A DNA stretch of 64,000 bases. Source: Serinicoccus marinus DSM 15273. GTDB lineage: Bacteria; Actinomycetota; Actinomycetes; Actinomycetales; Dermatophilaceae. Position numbers and translations under genes: made by a program. The notes below the pieces were generated by a model. That model saw only the letters and a list, made by a program, of their open reading frames with translations, had not been told where the DNA came from and did no database searches. The stretch is taken from the NCBI RefSeq assembly GCF_008386315.1, contig NZ_CP043808.1, positions 3,038,001-3,102,000 of the forward strand, written 5' to 3'. Positions 33,660 through 45,041 of this stretch are shown here, in pieces (the stretch's first letter is position 1; each line of letters opens with the position of its first letter).

Positions 33660-34874
33660 TCAGACCTCCAGGGCACGCACGATCGGCACCCCGACGCGGT
33701 AGGGGATGTGCAGCACGCTGGGCGCGTCGACCACGGCGAGATCGGCGCGTCGGCCCACGCGGATGCGGCCGACGTCGTCCCGGCGCAACGCGCGCGCCCC
33801 GCCGACGGTGGCGGCCCGCACCCCCTCGGCGGGCGTCATCCCCATCTCCCGGACCGCGAGCGCGATCATCAGCGGCATCGAGGAGGAGTAGCAGGTGCCG
33901 GGGTTGCAGTCGGTCGCCAGGGCGACGTCGACGCCCGCGTCGAGGAGCCGGCGGGCGTCCGGGTAGGGCTGCCGGGTGGAGAACTCCACCCCGGGCAGCA
34001 GGGTCGCCACGGTGTCGCTCCCGACCAGCGCGTCGACGTCCTCGTCGGCGAGGAAGGTGCAGTGGTCGACGCTGGCGGCGCCGAGCTCGACCGCGAGCCG
34101 CACGCCCGGGCCGTGCGACAGCTGGTTGCCGTGGACCCGCAGCTCCAGGCCGGCGTCCCGACCCGCCTCGAGCACGCGCCGGCTCTCCTCGCCGTCGAAG
34201 GCGTGCGCGCTCGCCGGCTCGCAGAAGACGTCGATCCAGCGGGCATACGGCGCGCAGGCGGTGAGCATCTCGCCGCAGACGAGGTCGAGGTATGCCTCCC
34301 GCCCGCCGTCCCCCCTCCGGTCCGGGGGCACGACGTGGGCGCCGAGGAAGGTCGTCTCCGGGGTGACCTCGCGCGCCAGTCGCAGCGCCCGCACCTCGTG
34401 CTCGACGTCGAGCCCGTAGCCGCTCTTGATCTCCACCGTCGTGGTGCCCTGGGAGCGCATCTCGGCGACGCGCCGGGCGAGCAGGTCGCGCAGCTCGCCG
34501 TCCCCGGCCTCGCGGGTCGCCGCCATCGTCACCGCGATGCCGCCGCCGTCGTAAGGCTGCCCGGTCATCCTGGCGGCGAACTCGGCCGAGCGGTCGCCGG
34601 CGAAGACGAGGTGGGCGTGGCTGTCGACGAAGCCGGGCAGGACCGCCTTGCCGCCGAGGTCGATCGCCCAGTCCGCGGCCGGTGCCTGCTCGGCCGGGCC
34701 GATCCACTCCACGACGGGCGCCGAGTCCTCGCCCCCGCCACCGAGGACGACGGCGGCGTCGCGGACGACACCGAGGCCGCGGGTGAGCGCCGCCTCCTCC
34801 GAGGTGGCTGGTCGCTCCTCCTGACCGTCGTCGCAGGTGGACAGCTCGCTGATGCCGGTGATGAGCATGCTCAT
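33660..34874 (-). CDS. hutI: Imidazolonepropionase HutI
   Basis: A 404-residue amidohydrolase. The metal motif is [21 protein letters not shown] (H-x-H). [54 protein letters not shown] and [16 protein letters not shown] are all diagnostic for HutI. It hydrolyses 4-imidazolone-5-propanoate to N-formimino-glutamate, the third step of histidine breakdown. It follows hutF with a 23-nt gap. Two ATGs (34874, 34868) are possible; the first was taken. Confidence 0.95.
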   Translation of the reverse strand: MSMLITGISELSTCDDGQEERPATSEEAALTRGLGVVRDAAVVLGGGGEDSAPVVEWIGPAEQAPAADWAIDLGGKAVLPGFVDSHAHLVFAGDRSAEFAARMTGQPYDGGGIAVTMAATREAGDGELRDLLARRVAEMRSQGTTTVEIKSGYGLDVEHEVRALRLAREVTPETTFLGAHVVPPDRRGDGGREAYLDLVCGEMLTACAPYARWIDVFCEPASAHAFDGEESRRVLEAGRDAGLELRVHGNQLSHGPGVRLAVELGAASVDHCTFLADEDVDALVGSDTVATLLPGVEFSTRQPYPDARRLLDAGVDVALATDCNPGTCYSSSMPLMIALAVREMGMTPAEGVRAATVGGARALRRDDVGRIRVGRRADLAVVDAPSVLHIPYRVGVPIVRALEV

Positions 34875-34897
34875 GGGTCGATCCTCTCGTGCCGCGA

Positions 34898-36271
34898 TCA
34901 GTCGGTCGGTGCGACCAGCCGGTGGATGGCCTCGGACAGCAGGCGCCCGACGTCGCCCAGCCGGTGGCGCCCGTCCTGCACGACCACCCGCCCGTCGACG
35001 ACGACCGTGTCGACATCGGCCGCCGTCGCCGCGAGGACCACCTGACCGGGGTCGGTGCCGGCGGTGCGGACGGTGTCGTCGCGCACGGCGACGAGGTCGG
35101 CCCGCGCGCCGACCTCGATGCGCCCGGCGTCCGGCCAGCCGATGCTGTCGTGCGCGGTGGCCGCCGCCAGCAGGTCGACGGGCGTGAACCGGCCCCGCTC
35201 GAGGCTGTCGAGCCGCTCGTGCATCTCCAGGGCCCGGGCCTCCTCCAGCAGGTCGATGACCGCGTGCTGGTCCGAGCCGAGGGACAGTCGCGCCCCGGCG
35301 TCGCGCAGGGCGCGGGCGGGACCGATCCCGTCGGCGAGGTCGCGCTCGGTGGTGGGGCAGAAGCAGGCATACGACCGGTGCCGGCCGAGCAGCGCGACGT
35401 CCTCGTCGGTGAGGTGGGTGGCGTGCACCGCGCTGAGGTCCGGCCCGAGCACGCCCTCGGCCTCGAGCAGACCGGTGGGGGTGAGCCCGTGCGCGGCGAG
35501 GCACGCGTCGTTCTCCGCGGGCTGCTCCGACAGGTGCACGTGCACCGGCCGCCCGCCCTCCCCGCGACCGGAGGTGCGGGGCGCGGTGCGCGCCCACGAA
35601 GCCACGGTCGCGAGCTGGTCGCGGGGCACGGCGCGCACCGAGTGGATCGCGGCACCGACCCGCAGGTGCGCGGGCCCGCCGTCGGTGTGGTCGCGCAGGT
35701 CGTCCACGCGCAGCGCCCAGGTCCGTGCGTCGCCGTCGCCGAAGCGCAGCTGCGGGCCCTCCAGCTCCCGGTGACCGGCGCCGTCGAGCCCGCCGACGAG
35801 GTAGCAGGTGTCCAGCAGCGTCAGCCGGATCCCGGCGTCGGCGGCGGCCTGCACCAGAGCCTTCCCCATGACGTTGGGGTCCATGTAGCGCTTCCCGCCG
35901 GGCCCGTGGTGGAGGTAGTGGAACTCCCCCACCGCCGTGATCCCGGCGAGCGCCATCTCGGCGTAGGTCGCGCGCGCCAGGGCGAGGTAGCGGTCCGGGT
36001 CGAGCCGGGCTGCGACGGCATACATCGTCTCGCGCCAGGACCAGAACGTGCCGCCCCCGTGGTGCGTCCGACCCCGGAGCGCGCGGTGGAAGGCGTGGCT
36101 GTGGGCGTTGGCCAGGCCGGGCAGGACGACGCCGGGCAGCCGGTGGTCCCCGTCCTGCGGCGGTATGCCCGCCTCCACCCCGGTGATCCGGCCGTCCTCG
36201 ACCGTGATGCGGACGTCGGCGGCGACGCCGGTCGGCAGGTGCGCGTGCCGCGCGTGGAAGGCGGTGCTCAC
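34898..36271 (-). CDS. hutF: Formimidoylglutamate deiminase HutF
   Basis: A 457-residue amidohydrolase. Metal ligands are in [21 protein letters not shown], then [34 protein letters not shown] and [21 protein letters not shown]. These are HutF features, including the FWSWRETMY and [19 protein letters not shown] segments. It converts formiminoglutamate to formylglutamate plus ammonia, so this organism uses the five-step hut route. The GTG start overlaps the upstream amidohydrolase stop (GTGA). Confidence 0.95.
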   Translation of the reverse strand: MSTAFHARHAHLPTGVAADVRITVEDGRITGVEAGIPPQDGDHRLPGVVLPGLANAHSHAFHRALRGRTHHGGGTFWSWRETMYAVAARLDPDRYLALARATYAEMALAGITAVGEFHYLHHGPGGKRYMDPNVMGKALVQAAADAGIRLTLLDTCYLVGGLDGAGHRELEGPQLRFGDGDARTWALRVDDLRDHTDGGPAHLRVGAAIHSVRAVPRDQLATVASWARTAPRTSGRGEGGRPVHVHLSEQPAENDACLAAHGLTPTGLLEAEGVLGPDLSAVHATHLTDEDVALLGRHRSYACFCPTTERDLADGIGPARALRDAGARLSLGSDQHAVIDLLEEARALEMHERLDSLERGRFTPVDLLAAATAHDSIGWPDAGRIEVGARADLVAVRDDTVRTAGTDPGQVVLAATAADVDTVVVDGRVVVQDGRHRLGDVGRLLSEAIHRLVAPTD

Positions 36272-37520
36272 GGCTGCTCGCTCACGAGGTGGGTCACGCA
36301 CGCCGCGAGCGCCTCGACGCCGGCGTGGCAGTCGGCGGCCTCGGCGTGCTCGGCGGGGCTGTGCGAGACGCCGGTCGGGTTGCGCACGAAGAGCATCGCG
36401 GTGGGTATGCCCGCTCCCGCGAGGATGCCCGCGTCGTGCCCCGCCCCGGTGCCGAGCACGGGCACGCTGAGCTCGTCCGCGCTGCCGAGGACTCGGCGCA
36501 GCCGGTCGGCCAGCGCCCCGTCGAAGCGGGTGGTCGGCGTCCAGGACTCGCGGGTGAGGCTGGCCCCGTGCCGCCCCGCCCGCTCCTCGAGCTCGGCGAC
36601 GAGCGCCTCCACCTGGTCCTCCTCCGGTCCTCGCGCGTCCAGCCACCCCGTGACGTGGGAGGGGATGGCGTTGACGCCGCCCGGGGTGACCGCCACCTTG
36701 CCGACGGTGGCGACGCAGCCCCGCTCGGCGGCGCCCGCGCGGGCCGCCAGCACGAGGTCGGCATAGCCGAGCATCGCGTCCCGACGGTCCTCCAGCCGGG
36801 TGGTCCCGGCGTGGTTGGCCTCGCCGGGACGTCGAAGCGCCAGCGGCCGTGCGGCCAGATGTCGCTCGCCACCGCGACCGGTGCGTCGAGGTCGACCAGC
36901 GCCCGGCCCTGCTCGACGTGCAGCTCGACGAAGGCGCCGACGCGCGCCAGCGTCTCCTCGTCCCGCCCCAGGTCGGCCGGGTCGCGGCCCACCGCGGCGA
37001 GCGCGTCGGCATACCTCACGCCGTCGGAGTCGGTCAGCGCCCGTGCCCGGTCGGCGTCGAGGGCGCCGGTGAGCACCCGCGACCCGGCGCAGGCGATCCC
37101 GAAGCGCGCGCCCTCCTCGTCCACGAAGTTCGCCACCGCGACCGGCCGGGTGGGCGCGACCCCCTCGCTGCGCAGCAGGTCGAGCGCCGCGAACGAGCTG
37201 ACCACCCCCAGCGGCCCGTCGAAGGCGCCGCCGTCGGGCACGGAGTCCAGGTGCGAGCCGACGACGAGACCGGTATGCCCGGCCCGCACCGCGTCATCGA
37301 CGGTGCCGGGGCCGTCCCACCACCAGGCCCACTGGTTGCCGACCCGGTCCTCGACCAGATCGAGCCCGCGTGCCGCCGCCTCCTGGGCGAACCACTCCCG
37401 CAGCATCGCGTCCTCGCGGGTCCAGGCGAACCGGCGGTAGCCGCCGCTGCCGACCCGGCCCACCGGGTCGAGGTCGGCCCACATGCGGTCGAAGGCGGCG
37501 AGGGCGGCTGCGGTGCTCAC
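36268..37520 (-). CDS. M20 amidohydrolase (AllC-like), probable alternative N-formylglutamate deformylase; frameshifted
   Basis: An AllC/hydantoinase-type peptidase-fold enzyme of about 417 residues. [40 protein letters not shown] and [13 protein letters not shown] give metal ligands in the first half. [32 protein letters not shown] and [20 protein letters not shown] complete the second. The halves lie in different frames meeting near 36827, where one G added to CCGGCGAG restores the expected [10 protein letters not shown] motif. In hut operons this family is annotated as the alternative formylglutamate deformylase, fitting the HutF-dependent route; that role is inference. GTG start is 7 nt after TAGGGT. 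Confidence 0.8.
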
Positions 37521-37527
37521 GGTCCCG

Positions 37528-37533
37528 ACCCTA
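37528..37533 (-). promoter_or_regulatory. -10 box TAGGGT of the amidohydrolase-hutF-hutI operon
   Basis: Minus-strand TAGGGT lies exactly 7 nt before the GTG at 37520, a leaderless layout for the three-gene hut operon. Confidence 0.6.
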
Positions 37534-37641
37534 GGTGTCCGGCGGCGGGCGCTGACAGTGCCGAGCTGCCATCGTCGTCTCGGATCTCAGACACGACAGG
37601 ACCCAGATGCCATGGCCCGCGCGGGGCATACCCTCGGTCCC

Positions 37642-38113
37642 ATGAGTGAGCAACGCGCCCTGGCCGCGCTGGAGGCGGCTCGGCTCGAGTATGCCGTCAC
37701 CCGCCACGGCCGGGTGGGGAGCCTGGAGGAGGCGGCCCAGGCGCGTGGCGTCGAGCCGCGCGACATCGTCAAGACCCTGGTGGTGCGGCGCAGCGAGAAG
37801 GACTACCTCTTCGTGCTCGTGCCGGGCGACCGGGAGATCGCCTGGCCCAAGCTCCGGTCGCTGCTCGGCGTCAACAGACTCTCAATGCCGGACGCTGCCA
37901 CGGCCAAGGAGGCGACCGGCTACGAGCGCGGCACGATCACGCCCTTCGGCTCGACCACCGCCTGGCCCGTCGTCGCCGACGCCAGCCTCGCCGGTGAGCA
38001 GGGACGCCAGATCTCGCTCGGGGCGGGCGCGCACGGGGTCGCGGTGACCCTCGAGGAGAGCCGAGGCCGCGCTGACGGCTCTCGGCGCGCAGGTGGCGGA
38101 CGTCACCGACTGA
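37642..38113 (+). pseudogene. YbaK/aminoacyl-tRNA deacylase-like protein with a C-terminal frameshift
   Basis: MSEQRALAALEAARLEYAVTRHGRVGSLEEAAQARGVEP through IVKTLVVRRSEKDYLFVLVPGDREIAWPKLRSLLG and GYERGTITPFGSTTAWPVVAD is a near-complete YbaK/ProX editing domain (~150 residues). It hydrolyses mischarged tRNAs (Cys-tRNAPro-like activity) in known relatives. Near 38060 the frame shifts: the last 17 expected codons (AEAALTALGAQVADVTD, then TGA 38111-38113) sit one frame away, so removal of one base repairs it. TACCCT lies 7 nt before ATG 37642. Confidence 0.78.
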
Positions 38114-38126
38114 CCGGCCGGCGGCA

Positions 38127-38149
38127 CACCCGCTGCGGATCAGCGGGTG
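38127..38149. terminator. Bidirectional hairpin terminator
   Basis: CACCCGCTG-CGGAT-CAGCGGGTG is a perfect 9-bp stem between the convergent YbaK-like and Uma2 genes, overlapping the Uma2 stop codon. Confidence 0.75.
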
Positions 38150-38691
38150 AGGTCGGAGAGCCGGAAGGACACCTCGAAGGGGTCGGTCACGCGGAACGCC
38201 GCGTCGCCCATGACGACCTCGCCGGACTCGTAGGCGTCGCCCACCAGCCGGTAGACCCGGATGCCCGGCGCCTCCGGGTCCACCACCCAGTAGTGCGGGC
38301 AGCCGAAGCGGGCGAGCACGTGCGGCTTCGCGACGAGGTCGGTCCGGCGGCTCGACGGCGACAGGATCTCGACAGCGAGGACCGGTGGGACCTCGACCTG
38401 TCCGCCCTCGCGGATCTCCCGGGGGATCACCATGAGGTCGGGCTGGATCATGCTGCGCTCCCCGGCCCGCAGGTCCAGCGGTGCGGTCAGCACGCGCAGG
38501 TGCGGCGGACAGGAGGCACGCAGGAGGGCGAAGAGCTCCCCGCTGACCGCCTGGTGGACGATGCTCGGACCGGGAGACACGACCAGCTCACCCTCGATGA
38601 GCTGGATCGTCATGTCGTCCCGCTGCTCGCGGTAGGCATACAGGTCCTCGACCGTGTAGATGCCGACCTCGGTCATGCTCATGCTCTCCAT
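38140..38691 (-). CDS. Uma2-family (DUF820) endonuclease-like protein
   Basis: A 183-residue PD-(D/E)XK-fold protein. IQLIEGELVVSPGPSIVHQAVSGEL, MIQPDLMVIPREIREGGQVEVPPVLAVEILSPSSRRTDL and KPHVLARFGCPHYWVVDPEAPGIRVYRL match Uma2. The putative catalytic set is D in QPDLMV, E in AVEILSPS and K in KPHVLAR. The cellular role of the family is not established. Three nearby ATGs exist (38691, 38682, 38676). The first was chosen because GGGGGAGGGG precedes it at suitable distance. It sits inside the dispersed hut cluster without obvious link. Confidence 0.87.
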   Translation of the reverse strand: MESMSMTEVGIYTVEDLYAYREQRDDMTIQLIEGELVVSPGPSIVHQAVSGELFALLRASCPPHLRVLTAPLDLRAGERSMIQPDLMVIPREIREGGQVEVPPVLAVEILSPSSRRTDLVAKPHVLARFGCPHYWVVDPEAPGIRVYRLVGDAYESGEVVMGDAAFRVTDPFEVSFRLSDLTR

Positions 38692-38758
38692 CGTGCCCCT
38701 CCCCCGTCATGACGTCCAGCATGCTCGCCCGGGACGGTGCGCGACGGCCGTCCACAGG

Positions 38759-39181
38759 TCAGCCGGGCACGACCCCCGGGGTGACGAGCACGACGGTGTC
38801 GCCGTAGCGCAGGTCCTTGCCCCGCTGCGAGAGCTTGCCGACCAGCCGGAAGACCCGTGTCTGCCAGCCGTACTTCGCCCGGACCGCGGCCTGGACCTCG
38901 TCGAAGTCCTGGCCGCCCTGCACCATCTCGGCGGTCGCCTCGACCGGCTCGGTGCCCGGCTTCGGCGTCCCGGTCCGCCCGCACGGCTGCACCGTGACCC
39001 GCGAGGTATGCCGGAGCCGCTTCGTCTTGCCGGTGCCCATCGTCGTGTAGAACCCGACCCGCTCGCCGTCGCGCAGCGGCACCACCCACACCGGTGTCGG
39101 CACCGGCTCGCCGTTGCGGCGGAAGGTCGTGAACGAGATGAACTCCTCGGCACCGAGGTGCTGCACTGCGACGTTGCCCAT
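38759..39181 (-). CDS. PPOX-class F420-dependent oxidoreductase-like protein
   Basis: A 140-residue split-barrel flavin/deazaflavin protein. FISFTTFRRNGEPVPTPVWVVPLRDGERVGFYTTMGTGKTKRLRHTSRVTVQPCGRTG is the standard opening of the TIGR03666-type F420 clade; DDPQR-like basic residues KTKRL would contact the cofactor. It probably reduces or binds small substrates with F420, a coenzyme common in actinobacteria; substrate unknown. The ATG at 39181 follows TACGTT (39188-39193) by 6 nt. It is monocistronic. Confidence 0.85.
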   Translation of the reverse strand: MGNVAVQHLGAEEFISFTTFRRNGEPVPTPVWVVPLRDGERVGFYTTMGTGKTKRLRHTSRVTVQPCGRTGTPKPGTEPVEATAEMVQGGQDFDEVQAAVRAKYGWQTRVFRLVGKLSQRGKDLRYGDTVVLVTPGVVPG

Positions 39182-39217
39182 GCGCCGAACGTACCGGCGG
39201 GTAGCCCCGCCCGCGTC

Positions 39218-40540
39218 TCAGAACAGCAGCAGCCCGACCGGGATCGCGAGGACCAGGCTCAGGCATACCCGCTCGAACCAGACGACGAGCAGCCGCGGGA
39301 TGGACACCGGGATCTGGGTGCCGACGAGGGAGGGCACCATCGCGGAGAAGAAGATGATCTGGCTGACGCTCACCACGGCGACGACGTACTTCACCGACAT
39401 GGCGGACTCCGCGACGAGCGCGGCCGGGAGGAACATCTCCGAGACGCCCAGCGCGGCGGCCTTGGCGACGAGCAGCGGCTCGGGGATCTGCAGCGCCCAG
39501 GTGATGGGGTAGAAGACGTAGCCGAGCCAGTCGAAGACCGGCGTGAACTCGGCGAGCACCAGGCCCAGCAGCCCGATCGACAGGATGCTCGGCAGGATCG
39601 CCATGGCCATCCGGAGCCCGTCGAGGAAGGTGGACCGGACCGTCCGCAGCAGGCCCGGGTCCGCCGCGACGGTATGCCTGGCCTCCCGCCACGCGGTCGC
39701 GAACCGGCCGCCCTCGGTCGGCTGCTCCGGCTGGTGCTCCACGCCGGGCGCCGTCTCGTCCGGGATGCGCGACAGCGGCGGGATCCACACCGTGATCGCG
39801 GTGACGACGAAGGTGATGAGCAGGGTGGACCAGAAGTAGACCGTCCAGTGGTCCATGAGGTCCAGCGCGCTCGCGACGACGATCATGAAGGTCGCCGAGA
39901 CGGTGGAGAAGCCGGTGGCGATGACCATGGCCTCGCGCCGGGTGTACTTCCCGTCGAGGTAGACCCGGTTGGTGATGAGCAGGGCGAGCGAGTAGGACCC
40001 GACGAAGCTGGCGACGGCGTCGATCGCCGAGCGGCCGGGGGTGCGGAAGACGGGCCGCATGAGCGGCCGGGCGAGCACCCCGATGAACTCCATCAGCCCG
40101 TAGCCCACGAGCAGCGCCAGGAAGACCGCCCCGATCGGCACGAGCAGCCCGACCGGGATGACCAGGGCGTTCAGCAGGAACGGCCCCATGCCCTCGGCGA
40201 AGAGCCACGCCGGCCCGACCTCGAGGACGAGCATCACCCCGACGATCAGACCGATGACGCGAGCGACGGCGAAGACGGCGTCGGTCGTGCTCCGCCGCCA
40301 GGACCCGGTGACCCAGGGGTAGACGGCACCCGCCGCGATGAGGGCGAGGGCATACCAGGGCAGGATGCCGGGGATCGCCTCGCGCAGCCAGGACACGATG
40401 TGGTCCAGCGGGATCGTGCTGCGCCCGCCGATCGTGACCGGCACGAAGAACATCACGACGCCGATGGCGGACAGGACGAAGAACTTCCACATGGGGACTG
40501 CGGTGTCCGGCACGTCGTCGGGCCGGGTGGTGGTGCTCAT
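39218..40540 (-). CDS. YjiH-family nucleoside-recognition (Gate) membrane protein in the hut cluster
   Basis: A 440-residue integral membrane protein with about 10-11 helices and two Gate-type segments: SFVGSYSLALLITNRVYLDGKYTRREAMVIATGFSTVSATFMIVVA and VAKAAALGVSEMFLPAALVAESAMSVKYVVAVVSVSQIIFFSAMVPSLVG. YjiH proteins often accompany hut genes and are suspected histidine or urocanate transporters; that role is inference. It starts 2 nt after the hutU stop codon, so it belongs to the hutU transcript. The central loop (about 245-275) is acidic and hydrophilic. Confidence 0.85.
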   Translation of the reverse strand: MSTTTRPDDVPDTAVPMWKFFVLSAIGVVMFFVPVTIGGRSTIPLDHIVSWLREAIPGILPWYALALIAAGAVYPWVTGSWRRSTTDAVFAVARVIGLIVGVMLVLEVGPAWLFAEGMGPFLLNALVIPVGLLVPIGAVFLALLVGYGLMEFIGVLARPLMRPVFRTPGRSAIDAVASFVGSYSLALLITNRVYLDGKYTRREAMVIATGFSTVSATFMIVVASALDLMDHWTVYFWSTLLITFVVTAITVWIPPLSRIPDETAPGVEHQPEQPTEGGRFATAWREARHTVAADPGLLRTVRSTFLDGLRMAMAILPSILSIGLLGLVLAEFTPVFDWLGYVFYPITWALQIPEPLLVAKAAALGVSEMFLPAALVAESAMSVKYVVAVVSVSQIIFFSAMVPSLVGTQIPVSIPRLLVVWFERVCLSLVLAIPVGLLLF

Positions 40541-40541
40541 G

Positions 40542-42200
<1,659 letters not shown>

Positions 42201-42292
42201 GGTGGTCTCCTTCGACTCGTTTCTCTGGCGTGGCTCTGGCACGTCTTCCGACCGACCGCACGGTTCTGTGCGGACCGGCCGCCCGGTCTGCG

Positions 42293-43909
42293 TCAGTGCA
42301 GCAGTCCGGTGACGCGTTCGGCGGCGTCGCGGACGCGGCCGTCCGCGACGAGATCGACGACGGTCTCGATCTCGGGGCTGAGGTGGCGGTCCGGGCCGGG
42401 GCCCTCGACGCCGGACCCGCGCAGCAGCGCCACGACGGCCGCCGTCGCGGGGGCGGGGGTGAGCGGCGCGCGCAGGTCGAGCGCGCGGGCGGCGGTGAGG
42501 ACCTCGACCGCGACGACGCGGGTCAGCCCGTCGACGGCGCGGCGGAGCTTGCGGGCCGCACCCCAGCCCATGCTCACGTGGTCCTCCTGCATCGCGGAGG
42601 AGGGTATGGAGTCCACGCTCGCCGGGGCGGCCAGCCGCTTGAGCTCGCTGACCAGCGCGGCCTGGGTGTATTGCGCGATCATGTGCCCGCTGTCGGTCCC
42701 GGGGTCGTCCGCGAGGAAGGGCGGCAGCCCGTGGCTGCGGGCGACGTCGAGGAAGCGGTCGGTGCGCCGCTCGCTGATGCTCGCCACGTCCGCGGCGACG
42801 ATCGCGAGGAAGTCGAGCACGTGGGCGACCGGCGCGCCGTGGAAGTTGCCGTTGCTCTCGACCCGTCCGTCGAGCGTGACGACCGGGTTGTCGACGGCGG
42901 CGGCGAGCTCGCGGTCGGCGACGGTGCGGGCATACCCGCAGGTGTCGCGGGCGGATCCGTGCACCTGGGGCGAGCAGCGCAGCGAGTAGGCGTCCTGCAC
43001 GCGGGTGCACGCCTCGGTGCGGTGCGACTCACGGATCGCGCTCTCGGACATGAGGTCTCGCAAGTTCTCGGCCGACCGGGCCTGGCCGGGGTGCGGCCGC
43101 AGGTCGTGCAGGTCGGCGGCGAAGACGTCGTCGGTGCCGAGCAGGCCCTCGACGCTCATCGCGGCGGCGACGTCGGCGGTGGTGAGCAGGGTGTCGAGGT
43201 CGTGCAGGGCGAGCACGAGCATGCCGAGCATGCCGTCGGTGCCGTTGATGAGGGCCAGGCCCTCCTTCTCGGCCAGCTCGACCGGGGCGATGCCGGCGCG
43301 GGCCAGCGCCTCACCGGCGGGGATGAGCTCCTGCGGGGAGGCCTGCCAGGCCTCCTGGTCCGCGCCCGCCTCCGGACCGACCCGGACCATGCCCTCGCCC
43401 ATGACGGCCAGGGCGCAGTGGGCCAGCGGCGCGAGGTCGCCGGAGCAGCCGAGGCTGCCGTGCTCGCGCACGACGGGGGTGATGCCGGCGTTGAGGAGCG
43501 AGGCATACGCCTGCGCCGTCTCGACCCGCACCCCCGTGCGGCCGGTCGCGAGGGTCGACAGGCGCAGGAGCATGAGCGCCCGCACGACCTCTCGCTCGAC
43601 CTCCGGGCCGGACCCCGCGGCGTGGCTGCGGACCAGGCTGCGCTGCAGCTGTGCCCGCTTCTCCGGCGGGATGCTGGTGTTGGCCAGCGCGCCGAAGCCG
43701 GTCGAGATGCCGTAGTGCGGCTGGGTGTCCCCGGCCAGGTCCTCAATGATGCGGCGGGTCGCGGCGATGCCCTCGACGGCGTCGCCCGCGATGCTCACGC
43801 GGGCACCATGCCGGGCGACGGCCACGACCTCGGCGTGCGACATCGGGCCGGCGGTGACGACGACCTCGCGCGGCAGGTCAGGCTCGGGGAGACGGCTCAT
43901 GGAGACCAT
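42293..43909 (-). CDS. hutH: Histidine ammonia-lyase HutH with a Cys-Ser-Gly MIO triad
   Basis: A 535-538-residue aromatic ammonia-lyase. [43 protein letters not shown] and [15 protein letters not shown] are family marks. The MIO-forming site reads [14 protein letters not shown]: Cys-Ser-Gly rather than the classical Ala-Ser-Gly. It deaminates histidine to trans-urocanate, step one of the pathway. Starts at ATG 43909 (MVSMSR) or 43900 (MSRLPEP) are both possible, with no clear ribosome site. The 370 bp upstream is filled with a duplicated structured repeat. Confidence 0.94.
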   Translation of the reverse strand: MVSMSRLPEPDLPREVVVTAGPMSHAEVVAVARHGARVSIAGDAVEGIAATRRIIEDLAGDTQPHYGISTGFGALANTSIPPEKRAQLQRSLVRSHAAGSGPEVEREVVRALMLLRLSTLATGRTGVRVETAQAYASLLNAGITPVVREHGSLGCSGDLAPLAHCALAVMGEGMVRVGPEAGADQEAWQASPQELIPAGEALARAGIAPVELAEKEGLALINGTDGMLGMLVLALHDLDTLLTTADVAAAMSVEGLLGTDDVFAADLHDLRPHPGQARSAENLRDLMSESAIRESHRTEACTRVQDAYSLRCSPQVHGSARDTCGYARTVADRELAAAVDNPVVTLDGRVESNGNFHGAPVAHVLDFLAIVAADVASISERRTDRFLDVARSHGLPPFLADDPGTDSGHMIAQYTQAALVSELKRLAAPASVDSIPSSAMQEDHVSMGWGAARKLRRAVDGLTRVVAVEVLTAARALDLRAPLTPAPATAAVVALLRGSGVEGPGPDRHLSPEIETVVDLVADGRVRDAAERVTGLLH

Positions 43910-43989
43910 TGGAGCGGTCTGCCGCGACGGCGTCACCCCCTGCGACGGCCTCGCCGTCTCGGATCTCAGACGCGCGCGGCCGTGCCCAC

Positions 43990-44119
43990 CCCGCCGGGAA
44001 CCTGAGCAACGAAGAGTGCCCTACGCAGGTGCTGCAGCCCCTGCATCGAGGACTTTTCTCTGCTCAGGCGGGGGCGGGCCGGCGGCAGCCCCTGCGTCGA
44101 GGACCTTTCTCTGCTCAGG
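43990..44119. repeat. Structured intergenic repeat, copy 1 (130 bp)
   Basis: First of two 130-bp direct copies (about 95% identical) in the space upstream of hutH. Each has a leader containing CCTGAGCA and two copies of a 34-nt unit starting CAGCCCCTGC and ending TCTCTGCTCAGG (here 44035-44068 and 44086-44119). CCTGAGCA can pair with each TGCTCAGG, and inside lie GCAGG/CCTGC arms around GCTGCAGC. Confidence 0.85.
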
Positions 44120-44153
44120 CGGGCCACGAGGTCGGACAGGCGGCGCCAGCGCA

Positions 44154-44283
44154 CCCGCCGGGAACCTGAGCAACGAACAGTGCCCTACGCAGGTGCTGCA
44201 GCCCCTGCCTCGAGGACTTTTCTCTGCTCAGGTCGAGGCGGGCCGGCGGCAGCCCCTGCGTCGAGAACCTTTCTCTGCTCAGG
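44154..44283. repeat. Structured intergenic repeat, copy 2 (130 bp)
   Basis: Second copy, 164 bp from the first, separated by 34 bp of unrelated sequence. 34-nt units lie at 44199-44232 and 44250-44283. The last unit includes the stop codon of the amidotransferase gene (44279-44281), so the element is fused to that gene's 3' end. Confidence 0.85.
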
Positions 44284-45016
44284 CCGGGGCGGGGTGGCCG
44301 AAGCGCTCGACGAAGGCCGGAAGCAGGCTGCGCACGTGGGTGAGGTCGACCGACTCGGCCTGGGCCACGATGGGCGCGACCTCCTCGGGCTCGCAGTAGC
44401 CGTGACCGGCGTAGATGTGCAGCCGCCGCTCGAGCGACTCCGCGTCCAGCTCGGGGTGGAACTGCGTGGCGTAGACGTGGCGCCCCATCCGGAACATCTG
44501 CGTCGGGCAGCCCGCCGACGACGCGAGCAGCACCGCACCCGGCGGCAGCACGGCGCATGCCTCCTTGTGCCCAACGATCGCGTGGAACGGGTCCGGCATA
44601 CCGGCGAGCAGCGGGTCGGCCAGGCCCCGCTCCGTCAGCGAGATCTCCACCGCGGCGGGCGCCTCGCCGAACCGGCGGTCGACCGTCCCGCCCATGGCCA
44701 GGCCGAGCAGCCCGATCCCGTAGCAGGCGCCGAGGAACGGCACATCGGCCTCGACGACGCGGCGGGCCAGCGCGGCCAGGTCACGCTCGACCCGCTGCTG
44801 CACCTCGCCCTTCCGCTCGTCCGAGGCGTTGAACGGGCTGCCGCCCAGGATGATCCCGCTGTAGGCCGTGAGGTCGACCGTCGGCAGCGGCGCCGCCTCG
44901 ACGCGCACCCGGTGCAGCTCGCTCTCCCGCAACCCGGCGTAGCGCAGGAAGCCCGCGTACTCGTCGTCGGCGGCGTCGTCCTCGGCGCGCGTGCCGAGCA
45001 GCAGGAAGGGCCTCAC
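44279..45016 (-). CDS. Class I glutamine amidotransferase (GMP-synthase-like domain)
   Basis: A 245-residue stand-alone GATase1 protein. The nucleophile is Cys in FLGACYGIGLLGLAMGGTV and the catalytic histidine and glutamate are in YATQFHPELDAESL. IILGGSPFNASDE opens the oxyanion loop. Stand-alone members of this family hydrolyse gamma-glutamyl compounds or assist purine enzymes; the acceptor is unknown. The GTG start lies 8 nt behind TAGGCT, within a promoter overlapping that of the divergent ASCH gene. Its stop codon lies inside a structured repeat. Confidence 0.85.
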   Translation of the reverse strand: MRPFLLLGTRAEDDAADDEYAGFLRYAGLRESELHRVRVEAAPLPTVDLTAYSGIILGGSPFNASDERKGEVQQRVERDLAALARRVVEADVPFLGACYGIGLLGLAMGGTVDRRFGEAPAAVEISLTERGLADPLLAGMPDPFHAIVGHKEACAVLPPGAVLLASSAGCPTQMFRMGRHVYATQFHPELDAESLERRLHIYAGHGYCEPEEVAPIVAQAESVDLTHVRSLLPAFVERFGHPAPA

Positions 45017-45024
45017 ACCGGCAG

Positions 45025-45034
45025 AGCCTAGGGT
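45025..45034. promoter_or_regulatory. Back-to-back leaderless promoters sharing a TA step
   Basis: AGCCTAGGGT carries TAGGCT on the minus strand (45025-45030, 8 nt before GTG 45016) and TAGGGT on the plus strand (45029-45034, 7 nt before GTG 45042). The two start codons are only 25 bp apart, so both polymerases cannot load at once. Confidence 0.65.
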
Positions 45035-45041
45035 GGGCGGT

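Noticed and set aside
44035..44283. Four 34-nt repeats considered as a CRISPR array
   Set aside because: Spacing is 17 bp within a pair and about 80 bp between pairs, the spaces are themselves duplicated, and no cas gene is nearby. It is a 130-bp duplication instead.
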